DNA of 64,000 nucleotides from Microvelia longipes. Its lineage: Eukaryota; Arthropoda; Insecta; Hemiptera; Veliidae. The stretch's first letter is position 1, and each line of letters opens with the position of its first letter. The notes below the pieces were generated by a model that was not told where the DNA came from, searched no databases, and saw only the letters and a list, made by a program, of their open reading frames with translations. The stretch spans positions 34,958,423-35,022,422 of the forward strand of contig JACMZG010001913.1 in the NCBI GenBank assembly GCA_018340805.1. The letters are read 5' to 3'. Of the stretch, positions 32,801 to 44,694 are shown piece by piece. Position numbers and translations under genes: made by a program.

Positions 32801-35800
32801 ATTTTCATAAGATCATAAAGTTATAGCATTGTTTATATATTATACATAAAATGCAGTTTATTTTTGCTGTACTCTCTCTCCGATACAAAATAAAAATAAT
32901 AAAATTTACTAAAAATAAAAAAATAAATGATGCATATTTTTATTACAAACATTAAAATTAGGTCTTAACCTAGATATATATTTTAAGGATAGTTAAACAA
33001 TGATTTATTAATTTAGTTTCTTTCAAGCAACACTGATTGCAAATTAGTCTAAAACAATTTTTTCACATAAAATACTTTATAGAAAAAATATACTAGAAAA
33101 CTTATTAAAAAATTAAATTAATATTGTTATTTATTTATTTAAATATTATGCTATAAAGCATATAATTTTAAGTTATTAGTTTAAGTTTGTTTAAGGTTAA
33201 GTTTGCTGAGCAATTTATTTTACATAAATTGCTTAGCAAGCTGAACCTTAATAGATTGACAAACTTAATCTATTAAGTTGAAACCAAACGAATCTTTTAA
33301 CTAAAAGCAAACGAATTAAGATTAAGTTTAATTCGTAACTTTAGTTTAATTTAATTAAGTTTTTCATTGTAACCTGGATTCGAATAATTTTGCCTCCTCC
33401 TTCAAAATTCTTTAGTGAGATATTTTTTTATACAACATGGTGAACCAAAAATAATTTTAAAGTTAAACATACCTAAAACTTTTCAGTAATTGGATTTAAT
33501 TATTAATAACTATTCGTATTAAAATCTTTTTACACGATGCAAAAATTATTTTAATAATCTGTTAAATCATTTTTTAGCGAACTTATTGTTTTGGATAAAA
33601 CCTGCATAGCACTGTTTTCCCCCTATTACGTTGGTAAACCTTAATTGGAATTTAAATATTTTAATTATTTATTTATTGACATAAAGGAGTCATTACACAC
33701 ATAAACCAGATTATAAAATTATTTACAACAAAGGAAAAGTCTTCTGAACAAAATTCCAAAGAAAAAATAAGATAATGTAAATATTTCACGAAAACAGATC
33801 TCAATTTAAAAATGAACCTCATAGCCGCATTTTTATTCGTAAATTCGCTAAAATCAGAGTTGGATTCACAAAATTATAATTTTTATCTTATAAGTTGTCA
33901 TTTATTCTTCACTTTTTCATTTGTAACACTTTTTCTTATCAGTTAACCTTAAAGGTAATAATTGTGCTTATCAGGAAGCATAGCAACCAATGCGGGCTGT
34001 TAGTGCGATGACTTGTCAACTTAGTTTATATTTCTAACGTGGTATTATTTTCAACTAAATATAAAACGGGTTTTAAATAAAACTTTCACTTCAATCTAAA
34101 ACTTGCCCTTTTAAAAGTAGATTTATTATTAATTAAATTTGTTGTTAAACTATAATTATTACCCGAGGCGATCGATTAATTTTAAAAGAAGATATAATAT
34201 TAATTAATAAACTAAAGAAAGATTAACAATTCATACAACATTTTTGATTAAAAACTATCGAAGAACAGAAGAAAAATAAGAAAAACAAATTTTTTTTTTA
34301 ATATTTTTTTTTTATAAATTGCAATAAAAACTTTTAATTATATTACATTGAAAAGCTAATTGAGCGTAAAATGTGTTGATCTAGTTTGTCTGTTATGACA
34401 ATGTTCTGGTTCTACGAGAAAGGAATTAAGTGCCTTAGCGGTTCAACTCAAGAAAATACTTAGGTTCTTTAATGACTTAGTCTAGACTCCTTAATGGTTC
34501 ACTAACTTGAGTAAGTACGTTAGTCAACTTACTTCTTATAAAATATTATTTTCAAGTACGATTGCGGGGTTAGAAAGATTTGGATGGGAAATATTTATAC
34601 GAATTACAAAATATTTTCTGTCAAATACAACTAAAATAAAAATATACTTAATAGAGTAGAATTTCACTCGCATCGATAAATTTAAGTAGTTAAACGAGTT
34701 GTTTTTGAAAACAGTAAAAACTATTGTGGAGCTAAGAATTGATATGTTCCACAAATTTTTATTACCTCGATGACCTAAAAGGGACATGAAAGTTGATAGT
34801 TTTTATTCTAGCAAAAGAATAAATAAGTAACAAAAAAATCAACAAAAAAATAAACACCAATAAATGGCAAGTGACGTACAGTTTGAATCTTTTTGTATAA
34901 ATTTTATAAAATGCAAATAGAATGTTTTCTGAGAATTGTCGTCATAAAACAATATTATTCGTAATATGATAGGGGTAGGCGAAAAAGAGAAAAAATGCAG
35001 CGTACTTGATTATTCAATCTAAAAACAGATTTCACAAAGTTGTTTTATATGTTTTTACATATTTCTCACTCTCTATCGACTTTTTCCCGGATCTAATTGA
35101 AATTAAAGCTATCCTGAGAACTAGATTAATACGCGTGATACAAGAATACAGTTAAAACTAATAAAATATACTAATCTAAAGTAAAATACAGGTTGCATAT
35201 CATTAATGAAAACATGACGAGGACAAAAACCAATATAATTAAGAGCTTGAGTCAGTTCGATGTCTGAAAAGTTTCTTGATTTAGATGACGATTTCAAAAA
35301 AAATGTTTAGAAACAGCCGTCGAGGAATGTCGTAGTGTATTGTCTGTTTTAAGATCCAATGATAACTCTATACAAGGTAATAACTGTCAAGTTTGTTAAT
35401 TCTAAATAGCTTAAGAAAATAACTGTCAAGTTTGTTACTTAAAGTTTGTTAATTCTAAATAGCTTAAAAAAATAACTGTCAAGTTTGTTAATTCAAATTG
35501 TTAATTCTAAATAGCTTAAAAAAATAACTGTCAAGTTTGTTAATTCAAAATAGCTTTTAAACTTAATGTACGCGGTCACTATGTAGTATAAATGTCGCTT
35601 TGCTCGGTTTAGTTTCAAACGGTGTTTAAGGATAAAATTACTTCAAAGTGGAAGTGAATATCAAGAGATTTTGGTTGTTTTTCAATCGATTAACAAGTTC
35701 AAAGTAAGCAAATAGTTACTTTTAGCGGTTTCAGAAAGAGGCGATTTTCAAAAGACGGTATAACCTTAAAATTTAAGCTCTTAACCGACTAATAACCCTT

Positions 35801-38800
35801 AGGATTCTAGTTTCTTAGCATAAATACATTGGGGGCTACGCTGATAACAAAAACTCAAACAAACAGACGTACAACTTTGTAAAAACCACTCAAGAGGTCT
35901 TAAAACACTCGGGTTAAATATCGGTTTCAGCCTTTTACTGCAAACACAATACTTTTGTATATACCTACGGTATAAATGAGGAAAAGTAAAAATTATCACT
36001 TCTATTTTTTATCAGGCTATACATAACAAATTAACATTGAAACAATTGAAGATAATTATCACAAAAATTTAAACATTATCATATTGTCTTATCGTAAAAA
36101 AATTTAATAAACTAAAATATTAACACCTATAATAACCAGTTTGAATCTCTTTGTATGAGTTAATATAATGTAATAGGTAAAGTTAGCTAATAGCTACTTT
36201 TAACGTTTAATACAAAATGAGGTTTTTCGAAACATGGTATAACCTTAAAATTTAAGCTCTTAGCAGGCTTCTAATTAAATACAGGAGCTCGTGGCCACAG
36301 TCTCTTAGCCAGAAAAGCTAATCAGTTATCTTAATCAGCTAATAAGTTTGATCCGACATCAATAGTGAAAGATACTCTGCCATCTCTACCTACTTTCATC
36401 TCTATGCAACATTATTTATAATAGCAATATAAATAATATGATTATTTATAATAGTTACCAAGCTGACAGAGTTTATAAGGTATTCCAATTGGAGGGTTTT
36501 AATGAATGAAATAAATTATTTGCCATGTCAGGTTATAGTCCGGCATTGACGACATAGCAGGAATAAATAGCAAATTTTATATGTTGACCGCCTTTATCGT
36601 ATACTGCAATGACGTCACAGGTCATTCATAAAAAGTCAGATTATAACCTATGAATGCCTTTGGTTTGTTTACATCCATAGAGATACATTACTAGAGAGGC
36701 CCTATATGTTAAATTTTGAAACATCGAAAAAGTAACCTGACCACCTTCGCTTATAAATAAAATCAAATAATCAGTACAAAATTACGTTAACTTCTATAGC
36801 AGAACGTTAAAAATATAAATCAAAACACAAACACTGTGAGGGAAGCTGAAATCAATAGATTTATTTTAACCTTAACTCACTCTTGAAGGAGGTTTTAATG
36901 CGGTTACACAGAACCCCCATAAAGATGTTGCAGGCCTCTTAATGTATAGAGATAGGCTATGTCCCCTCTAGTATATATCTCAGTGTTTACATCCAATTAA
37001 ATCTCAACCTTATAAATCTCAAACATCTTGAATAGTTACGAGATAAATCATTACTTATTAATTAATCATAACTAAATAATTAATTAATACTTATAACGAA
37101 ATCTATAATCCAGATTCATTCATTTGTACTCTTAGTTGTATTTCTATAGTTAGCATTTTATATTTTCTTAATCGCCTTTACTATTACAGTTATTTAACAT
37201 GTTTTTTGTGAATTTAATCGCCATCAGTTGTTTATGTTATATATTATTATAATCTATTGTTAATTTTCCACATTCATACCGCAGGGTTTATCGGAGAAGT
37301 ATTGTTTTATTTTGTTCTATTAATATTAGAAAAAAAAATCCACGTGTATTATTTTAAATGAAAGCAGTATATTGAAATTAACTAACAGTCTATAATTTAC
37401 TACTTTAACAAGAATATTATAAATAAATTAAAAGAAACAAAAAGGAAAAATATTGTTTATAATTTAATAACTACTACGCTAAGATCCAACTTGATTATCT
37501 ATTGTTTAGTACCTACAGTGAGATTTTTTTTTAAAATTAGAATTGAAAAAAAAAGTTCTTCATATTTTTCCTAATTTACTTTCACATAAAAAAATACGAA
37601 TGAAACAATGAATGTAATAATAATATAAAATAATAGACGAAAAAAGATGTCAAGCAAGAAGAAAAAGAAAAAAAGAATACAAAAAAAGTGCAGAATAAAC
37701 AAATTAACGAATAGGTGAGTGGAATAATAAGGGCGAAAATTCACTTTCATTGTGAATGTGTACATGGGTCGGCACTTATGGGGTTTTTTGGTAAAAATGT
37801 AATACGTCGTACAATAAGTGTATTTGTGTGTTTTCTTTTCTCTAAAATGGATTTTTAATAGGGAAAGTAGTGTGAAGGTAAGTTGTTAATGTAAAGTCAA
37901 TTATTACTTGATTTTCTTTTTCTTCTTTATTTGATGATTTTAACATTTTGTGCTAAAATAACGTTGAAAAATATTTGGGAAAGTTTTGGAGGAAATTAAT
38001 TTATCATTTATTTACAAACATACACCTCACTGCAATAGTTTATAATGTGATTTCACACTTTAAGTTATAGTTAGTTAAATATTAGGATGATAAAAAAATA
38101 ATCAAAATCGTTAAAAAATAGTGCCGCAATAAAACTTGTCAATGTCAAATATTTTTCTGTATTTGACATATAGTCGCAAATTTTCAAAGATTTTATCACA
38201 CTTATGCTATACAGTCCTATTTGATCAAAAAAAGTGTCACAATTATAAACAGATAGTGACGAGAGACTATGTACGCAATTGATAACATTTTCACCGATAT
38301 AATAACTTCTTAGTCGGCTTCCAACAAATCGTATATTTCATTTTTTTGCAATTGAAAACGATAAATTAATATTAGAATTTGTGTTAGCCTATTTTATATA
38401 ATATTTATATTATATCATAATATAAATATACGACAAATTTATATTATATATACATGAAAACGATTATTAATATTTTACATTTGATATATTTTGATAAAAA
38501 TTTCACTTAACTTTTACATTCGAGTATAGTTTAGATCTTTCTTCTAAATCTTTTTTAAATCAATAAACATAGTTGTCAAAAAGTAACCAGGTCAATCAGA
38601 AATTGATTTAAAGGAGGGCACATCTGACATGTGTGGGCTCACGTATCCATGCGTGAAACCACCTGTTACAGTGAAACTCCCAAATTAACTTGTTTTCCTT
38701 TTTCAAATTTGACACAAATTCTACCGAATATTAATACAACCGGCTTCGAATATTTGACACGGTTTTTTTAAAGAAATATTTAAATCAGCTTTAAGCTGAT

Positions 38801-41800
38801 TCGACATTAAGTTAATCTTTAATTTATTACTATTAGTCTTTATTGTAGCCTTAAATTAAAAAAGTAAGACTATAATTGTTAATTTAAACGGATTGATGAA
38901 AAGAAAACATAGAGATTAAAGTCTCTATACAATGATACAATACTCATATCCTTTGTTGACCAAAATGTAACAACAAATAAAACAAGAAAAGTAATAAGGA
39001 TTACAGATCAAAATGAGGTAAATCACAGAATAAACTTTTTGAGTAAATAAAAGGCTTGTAGATAAACATGGTTTGTTTTAACAGCATCTGCATATTTCCT
39101 AAGGGATCATCATCCTTTTAATAGATCTGCAGCTAGGGAGCCAATTATTGTTCCATTTTAACCACCAATGGTTGGATTTTGGTGATTTATTTTTTTAACC
39201 ACCAATCTGCCTCCGTAGCCGCGGTCGTATGGTACTGGACTTCGGCACCGGAGGTCCGGGATTCACAGCCCCCGGACTGTGAATAAATAATTTTAAATAA
39301 ATTCATTTTTATGAATAGAATTTGTTGTAAAAAGATTTCGCCAACTTTAGCTTTACTTTGATTATAGTATATGTGACTCACCCGAGGTAGTTCCCGCAGA
39401 GCGAATACCCTGAAGGGCAGAAAGGCCCTAAAAGAGCATTATTATTATATTAGTTGGATGTTGGAACCTTTTGTTTTGCATGACCTCATTTATACATTAA
39501 TATCACTAAAAGAACTCAAACAGAACGCCTTATAAAGCTAACTAAAATGTACCTTTGTGCTTCTTCCTTCCAGTTTCTTCAAGAGGTTCGTCATCGTTGC
39601 CATAGAAACCAAGAGAATCAGCGGCGTCACCAAGAGCACGTCCGGCCGAAGATACGGCGTCCAAGACGTCTGTTCCTGAAATTAAACAAGATCGTTCTAG
39701 ATTACAAGTATAATAATCAATTAGAATCATCCTAGCTAGATCAGTATTTAGAAGAACAATGCAGTAACAGATCATCTACATAAGTTACACTCCATTCCGA
39801 GTCTGAATACACATCGTAATCAGTCACAGACATTTTTTTTATCAGCAGAGGAATAGTTGAACTATTTTAGTTACAAATAAAAAAAAATCACGAGCAAACG
39901 ATTGTGTCAAAGCTTAAAGAATCAAACGTAAAAATGACAAAGCAGATTGTAAATGACGTTTTATATTCATAATAAAACGGCTTAACTAGGTATGAGATCA
40001 ACAGGTTATTTGACATGTAAAATCATCACCTGTTTCACATCACGTTTAAATTTGATGCCTGTGCTTTTAAACCTGAGTTACATAGGCATACATTATTATG
40101 TTAAGTATATTGTAACTATGTTCAGCAAACATTATTTAATATAATGATATATTAAATTATTTTCTTGGACACTCCACTAAATTGGACCATTAAACATTGT
40201 TTTAAAAAAAGTCGGTCTAACGTGTTACTTCATATATATTTGATCAAGAATCTAAAATTAGACCGATAGTGGTAGTTACTACCAAAATTAATTTTTGGTC
40301 TTATAATTATAATCTGTTTGATTCTATTTATCACGGGCCGAAATGAAGAGATTATCAACTAGTTGTGATAATTTTACTTGAAAATCATCAACTCCTGTCG
40401 ATCACAAGAACAGTTACTCCAAATAATGAAGGCTGCGGACCTAGTGCCTAACTTTTTCCCCTAAAATAAATTCTTCTTAAGCCAATTCTATTTACCTTTA
40501 AGATCCATCTTGAGGGTGTGGGTTGAGAGGAATCTCTCAACACGGTTGGCCATGAGAGTCTCAACATCAGTCTTTTCGATGTCATCAGCAGATAGGGACC
40601 TGCAACATACAATTTACCAAATAATAAGTAATTGAAGGTTAATAGAGATTAGGTTAAGGTAAGTTTTATTGGTGAAAATTACCATTTCGATTCCTAGGAG
40701 AAATGAAAATTATTATTTATTTTGGAAACATCTTTTAAATTTAGGGTGAGCAAATTAAACAAAAAATTAAGAATTAATTTTATCATTTGATATTACAGAG
40801 TTTTAAAAAACATATATAGTAGACACAACAAAATCAAGCAACAGACACCTAGCTGGCAAGAGAACATCTCTCGTCTCTGGTAAATACTTCACAACTTATT
40901 TTTCTTACTACAATACTTATATTTTTCCAAATATTAATTGAATGGCAGAGCGACTTAAGGTGGCTCTGTCGGAGCCTTAATGAGTCAGACGTAAAATAAC
41001 GGAGTAGGATCTGACATTATTTCGAGGCATCAATAATGACGAATGTCGGAACAGTTCCCAGAGGTAGCATAGCATAATGCTTGTTACATTTCTAGGTGTC
41101 TCTCGCACAATTAAATAGTTTTGTTTCGAAGGGTTGTTATTTAGCAAATACTTCTACTTAAATATTTAATTGCCGAAAAGATCGTCTATATATTTGTAAC
41201 TTTAAATTGTAACACATCCTTGTTGGAAGGAGTTGGAGCTAGCTTAGTTGGAAAGAAACGGAGCTATTGGTTCTATGATTTAGTAATTCTTGACAATGAT
41301 ATTATCATTTACAAACAAAACTAATCGCTATAGTAGTTTGTTTGCGAATGCTAATATAAAAAAGTTTTCTTTAGTTTTCCATCAAGTTGGTGAAGCTAAA
41401 GTAATAATTTACAGTAAGCCTCCTAAAAACACAACACATACATTAAAGGAGTCTCGTACCAAAATTATATTTTTTAAATAAAATTAGACCTGAGGATAAA
41501 GGGTGTTAAGTCTTCCTTAACTTCCCTTGCAGACCTAAATCAAGATTTTGGAGAGAAGAAATTTAACTTCTATCAAAGTATTGGAATCCTTAAGTAATTT
41601 CAAATTATTAATTTATGTGTTTTATTAAGTAAATTTATTAAAGTGTTTATGTTTTTTATTTATTTTTATCACATTACGAGATAAGAGCTTAACTTTATAA
41701 TTACTAATTAAGTTCTTTCTTTCTGATTGTACAAGAGAAGGAAGTTAAGTTCAAAATTGTTAATGCACAAGCATTGGCTATTGATATTTACTTTTCCACA

Positions 41801-43497
41801 CCTACTACCATAGATAAATAGCAAATGTAGAGTGTTCTCCCTAAAAATCGAAAACCGAAATTTCATAATAATTATCCGTTTCAGGCACTTTTTTTACGTT
41901 TACATTTATTATATTTTTAAAAGTTTCAAAATAAATCGACAAAAATATAATAAAAATGAACTTCTACTGCAATTTGGTAAAGAAATTCATGAGGCAGCTA
42001 AGTGTATTGAGAGGCATATAATAAACTAATCTAGCCGCTAACTCCTGTTCACTACAATGACTGTGCAATGTATTATATTCCACCTAAAGTGTTGATTCAA
42101 GCACTAATGAAATAATGCTTATAGTATTTTCACCTCATATGAGGCATGAGAGCCTTCGGTATCGGTCATAATTGTTATAAGTAAGTACATTGTAACAGTG
42201 AAGTATTTTATAAAGTAGAAATCAATGTTTTTAAAAACTCTGCTGTTATGTCATATTACAAGCGAATTTTCATATTTTTGATGTCATTAATAATGGCGAA
42301 ACATCGAAAATATGATAGAACAGAATATTGACGGAACAAAGAGTTTTCATCTCTCAGCTGTCAAAAACGTTTGTTTTAAACTTACTTCAAATCATTGGCT
42401 TACAGCCTCATATATTGTGAACAACAAATCGTTGTTAAAAATACAATACATCAAATATATTGTATTTTAGAAATACAGTAATATTACTTTTAGTTAAATA
42501 GTTACTTATTTTAACTACAATAGCTATATTAAAAATTCAAGTGTGTTGTATCGAGTTCTATTTAAAGTTTACTTAAGTTCAATGTTAAAAGCTAAGGAAG
42601 CGTTTTGCCAAAAAGTCTTGGGTTTATAACTAATTATAGCTAAACACCTAGTGTAAATATTCACTCATGCATTATGGGAATAATTAATATTACAATTATG
42701 ATAATTATATTAAAACTGAATATGTTATCTTTTATTAGGTTTAAGAGCCTAACGGTCATATTTAAAAAATATGTAATATTTCACATCAAAATTTTATACT
42801 ATGAGGTATGTAAAGTGCTTAGATAAAGTCAGAGTGTGATATGCACTGAACAAATTTAATTACATATCAAGGGCTAGGGTATAGTGGTAGAACGGTTTTC
42901 AAATTATTAACAGCTGCATTTTGTGGATCACTTTTCTATGAGAACTGCCTGTAAGAGTAATTAAAGAAAAAATATTTTAAGTTAGAACTACAAAAAATTA
43001 AGTTTATTACTTAAAAGGAGTACAATTAACATTTAGTTTCAATAGATGAAAACTACAAAAGTAAAGAAAATGAATGTAAAAGGTGTAATTACTAGTTAAA
43101 AAGTAAACTAATTCCATGTTTGCTTAAGAGTGTTGTTTATTGTGAACGCATAGGTTCTAAAGAAAGCTTTAGAACTTACAGCTTTTGAAAAAAGTAGGAA
43201 GATGAAAATTAGGATGATTGCTTACCTTGGTGCTCCATCAGCAGGCACGGCTCCCTGGGTCTTGACGAGGGTGACTCCTTCAGTCAAAGTATAACTATCC
43301 TTACTTCCTAGTACTTTATCTACGAAGCTAAACAGCTTATATTTAACACATGATACGCTACCCTTATTTAAACAATCTGAATAAATATTATCAACTAGAT
43401 CGTCCCCAGTGGATATGGCGTTTCTTGAATTGGCTTCTAAAGCAGGCGAACCTATAGCGACTCCTATAAGGAGCGGTAGGAGGAAGACCGTCTTCAT
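29487..43497 (-). CDS. Osi9: Osiris family protein (DUF1676), Osi9-like, four coding exons
   Basis: Joining 43497-43226, 40599-40496, 39675-39553 and 29860-29487 gives 873 nt, 290 residues plus stop TAG. Residues 1-17 (MKTVFLLPLLIGVAIGS) are a signal peptide. Cys42 and Cys50 in CLNKGSVSCVKYKLFSFVDK form the two-Cys region that opens DUF1676. Residues about 168-223 are the strongly hydrophobic block with GKALLIGKIALLLASIIGLK. A His-rich stretch (HPHHSSHEVHHHD) and Gly-rich stretch follow, and the C-terminus holds AHDMAY (279-284), matching the family's AQxLAY motif. Osiris proteins are insect-specific, enter the secretory or endosomal route and act in cuticle and tracheal or appendage development. 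The Osi9 assignment comes from recall of the VSCVKYKLFSFVDKVL and VTYEIVSHPHHSS stretches and is less certain than the family. All junctions are GT/AG and phase-consistent. Introns are 2,626, 820 and 9,692 bp. Confidence 0.93.
32562..32614. repeat. (AT)n tract in intron 3
   Basis: AT alternation with one TAGATA break, preceded by (AAT)n. Confidence 0.9.
33191..33251. repeat. Hairpin with 27-bp arms
   Basis: TTAAGGTTAAGTTTGCTGAG plus CAATTTA (33191-33217) is inverted at 33225-33251 with three mismatches and a 7-nt loop. A smaller AATAGATT.../AATCTATT pair follows at about 33250-33275. Possibly a minimal MITE. Confidence 0.8.
35380..35570. repeat. Tandem repeat, about 39-bp unit
   Basis: The unit is AATAACTGTCAAGTTTGTTA, ATTCTAAATAGCTTAAAAA. 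Four copies, two of them with an extra partial GTTTGTTAATTC insertion. Confidence 0.9.
35695..35790 (+). repeat. Direct repeat R3, copy A
   Basis: AGCAAATAGTTACTTTTAGC and GGTATAACCTTAAAATTTAA recur at 36175-36265 in the same orientation, about 480 bp apart. Confidence 0.8.
35800..36000 (+). mobile_element. Dispersed repeat R4, copy A (probable non-LTR 3' end)
   Basis: Blocks with GATAACAxA, CAAACAGAC, CAACTTTGT(A/G)AAAACCACT, TTTTTCGCAAACACAATACT-like and TACGGTATAAAT align in order with 62865-63030. The CAGACAGACAACTxTGTGAAAACCACTT signature is widespread in 3' ends of insect RTE-like elements. The clade is inference. Confidence 0.65.
36175..36270 (+). repeat. Direct repeat R3, copy B
   Basis: Second copy of 35695-35790: AGCTAATAGCTACTTTTAAC ... 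GGTATAACCTTAAAATTTAA, then GCTCTTAGCAGGC. Confidence 0.8.
36690..36930 (-). repeat. Dispersed repeat R2, intronic inverted copy
   Basis: The reverse complement aligns with 28930-29115 over about 190 bp, best around AGGTTACTTTTTCGATGTTTC and AACGTTCTGCTATA. TGACGTCA occurs just outside at about 36610. Confidence 0.7.
39196..39455 (+). mobile_element. tRNA-derived SINE, family B, in Osiris intron 3
   Basis: CTGCCTCCGTAGCCGCGGTC, GTACTGGACTTCGGCACCGG, AGGTCCGGGATTCACAGCCC is a tRNA-like head with A and B boxes. A 60-bp AT-rich body follows, then CACCCGAGGTAGTTCCCGCA, GAAGGGCAGAAAGGCCC and an (ATT)n tail at about 39440. It is antisense to the gene and lies about 100 bp inside the intron from the exon 3 donor. 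It is not a functional tRNA because the 3' acceptor half does not pair. Confidence 0.8.
39553..39675 (-). CDS. Osiris exon 3
   Basis: Acceptor TTTAATTTCAG|GA and donor CACAAAG|GTACAT. 123 nt: finishes Gly126, codons 127-166 (TDVLDAVSSAGRALGDAADS...), first base of Val167. It ends in the basic GRKKHK that precedes the hydrophobic block. A frame on the opposite strand here is a shadow. Confidence 0.92.
39676..40495 (-). other. Osiris intron 2 (820 bp)
   Basis: AT-rich, no repeats or other features recognised. Confidence 0.85.
40496..40599 (-). CDS. Osiris exon 2
   Basis: Acceptor GTATGTTGCAG|G and donor CTTAAAG|GTAAATA. 104 nt: one base finishing Arg91, codons 92-125 (SLSADDIEKTDVETLMANRV...), and the first base of Gly126. 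The segment carries the RFLSTHTLK motif typical of the middle of DUF1676. Confidence 0.9.
40600..43225 (-). other. Osiris intron 1 (2.6 kb)
   Basis: Unique AT-rich DNA. A bulged hairpin TTAAGG/CCTTAA with GCTC/GAGC sits at about 40955-40980. Small open frames at 41290 and 41832 are not recognised as protein. No other exon is needed for frame continuity. Confidence 0.8.
43226..43497 (-). CDS. Osiris exon 1 (start, signal peptide, two-Cys region)
   Basis: ATG at 43497-43495 with G at -3. It encodes residues 1-90 plus two bases of codon 91. The donor is CCAAG|GTAAG (intron starts 43225). Reading past the donor meets TAA immediately (43224-43222), which confirms that splicing is required. Confidence 0.93.
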
Positions 43498-43580
43498 TAC
43501 GATGTCTTGTACGCCGATGATACGAAGTTAATACTTAACGAGATAAATTCAGAGTCAAGGTTCGGCACCAAGTCGTTGCT

Positions 43581-43590
43581 GGTTTATATA
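43581..43590 (-). promoter_or_regulatory. TATA box of the Osiris gene
   Basis: TATATAAACC on the minus strand, 84-93 nt upstream of the ATG. A start site near 43560 would leave a leader of about 60 nt with no upstream ATG in it. Confidence 0.7.
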
Positions 43591-43612
43591 CGAGGGGGGA
43601 TAACTTCCCCTC

Positions 43613-43652
43613 ACCTTGCTTCCCCTTTCTCACCTGTTGCATCCCCTTTCTC
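43613..43652 (-). promoter_or_regulatory. Promoter-proximal purine-rich tandem repeat
   Basis: On the minus strand GAGAAAGGGGATGCAACAGGT is followed directly by GAGAAAGGGGAAGCAAGGT, 20-60 bp upstream of the TATA box. It includes a CAGGTG E-box. Duplicated, GC-richer sequence just upstream of TATA suggests a proximal control element. The factor is unknown. Confidence 0.5.
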
Positions 43653-43859
43653 CCACCTTGACCATCCTCCAGGATCTCGCATTTCTCTTTCATTCATAAT
43701 CTATTTCATCCTCCGGCATTTTTCAGAATCCTTTCTACTATTACTACGCAATTTTGAGATGAGTAATTACTTATTTACCAATAAATATGGCGTTAATTAT
43801 GCAAAATATGTAATAAACACTTTTACATACAAGTTTAAAATATTTTTAACTTTTTTATA

Positions 43860-44690
43860 AAATTATTTTTTTTGTAACAGTTGTTTAAAACAAGTTTTTA
43901 TAGGCGCGTGTTAAATTTAAAGAAGAAATAAATGAATGAGTGCAGTTATAAACATTATCGCAAATATACGCAATCAAAATTACCCAATAAAGTACAGTGG
44001 TGATACTGGGTAAAAACATAAACAATCTCATTGGTGCTATTAATTAAGAAAAACATTTCTTAAAAAAATACGTTTTATAAAATATCCCTAAATAGAAAAA
44101 TTGGACGCTCCCACGGAAAATTATTCTGAACTTCATTAAAGAAAAAATCGGGTTCGTACCCGATTTTTTTTCACAAAAAGAATCGGGTCTTATAGTTATT
44201 TATGCAACAAGGGATGAAAGTAAGTTTTTATTGTAAGCTGTCAATACAATAATGTGTAATACTATATTTGTAATTTAAACTTTAGCGTGTGTATATAGTA
44301 TAATCTACCCGTAGTACCAACATAACACCGAAAAAATCCTACAAATTTTACTAAAAAATTCTGTCAAGTTGGCAACACTTTCACTTTTCCTCCCTAGGGA
44401 GTAATAGTACATTTACAGTGTGAGATAACAAGACTGTAAGTAGAACTTACAATACAAGGAGTAGATAAAAGCTTTTCTTCTCTTCGTCGAAATCGCTTCG
44501 CTTGTCATCAGAATATAAAAATCTCCTGAATATGTTGTATTATATACCCTCTTACTCGCAATTACTTTGTCATCTTTAGACAGTAGAAAGCCTATTTACA
44601 AACTGACCTCACTCCGTACTTCCTGACATTACTAATCTAACATAAACAGTGTATATATACCAGCCGAATATTGATTTTAAACTAATTATT
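43860..44690. other. Region upstream of the Osiris promoter
   Basis: AT-rich. It contains a 12-bp-arm hairpin (44142-44169) and a copy of short repeat R7 (44480-44530). No gene on either strand. Confidence 0.5.
44142..44169. repeat. Perfect hairpin AAAAAATCGGGT-TCGT-ACCCGATTTTTT
   Basis: 12-bp arms with a TCGT loop and a T-run. It looks like a bacterial terminator but lies in insect intergenic DNA with no transcript ending there. Confidence 0.85.
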
Positions 44691-44694
44691 CTTG

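Larger units (their letters stand above)
29861..39552 (-). other. Osiris intron 3 (9.7 kb)
   Basis: Mostly AT-rich unique DNA. It contains: an AGCTTTTG/CAAAAGCT hairpin (about 30245-30268); an (AT)n tract (32562-32614); a 27-bp-arm hairpin (33191-33251); a 39-bp tandem (35380-35570); repeats R3, R4 and R2; and a SINE (39196-39455). No further exon is detected between 29861 and 39552. Short frames at 31010, 34536 and 37571 are low-complexity. Confidence 0.85.

Noticed and set aside
43500..43560. Plus-strand reading DVLYADDTKLILNEI next to the Osiris start, which resembles a LINE reverse-transcriptase active-site box
   Set aside because: Only this short string matches. Residues on both sides are not RT-like, and the bases are the leader of the Osiris transcript between its TATA box and ATG. 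Treated as coincidence.
44142..44169. Rho-independent terminator
   Set aside because: Stem plus T-run fits the shape, but this is eukaryotic intergenic DNA with no gene ending there.
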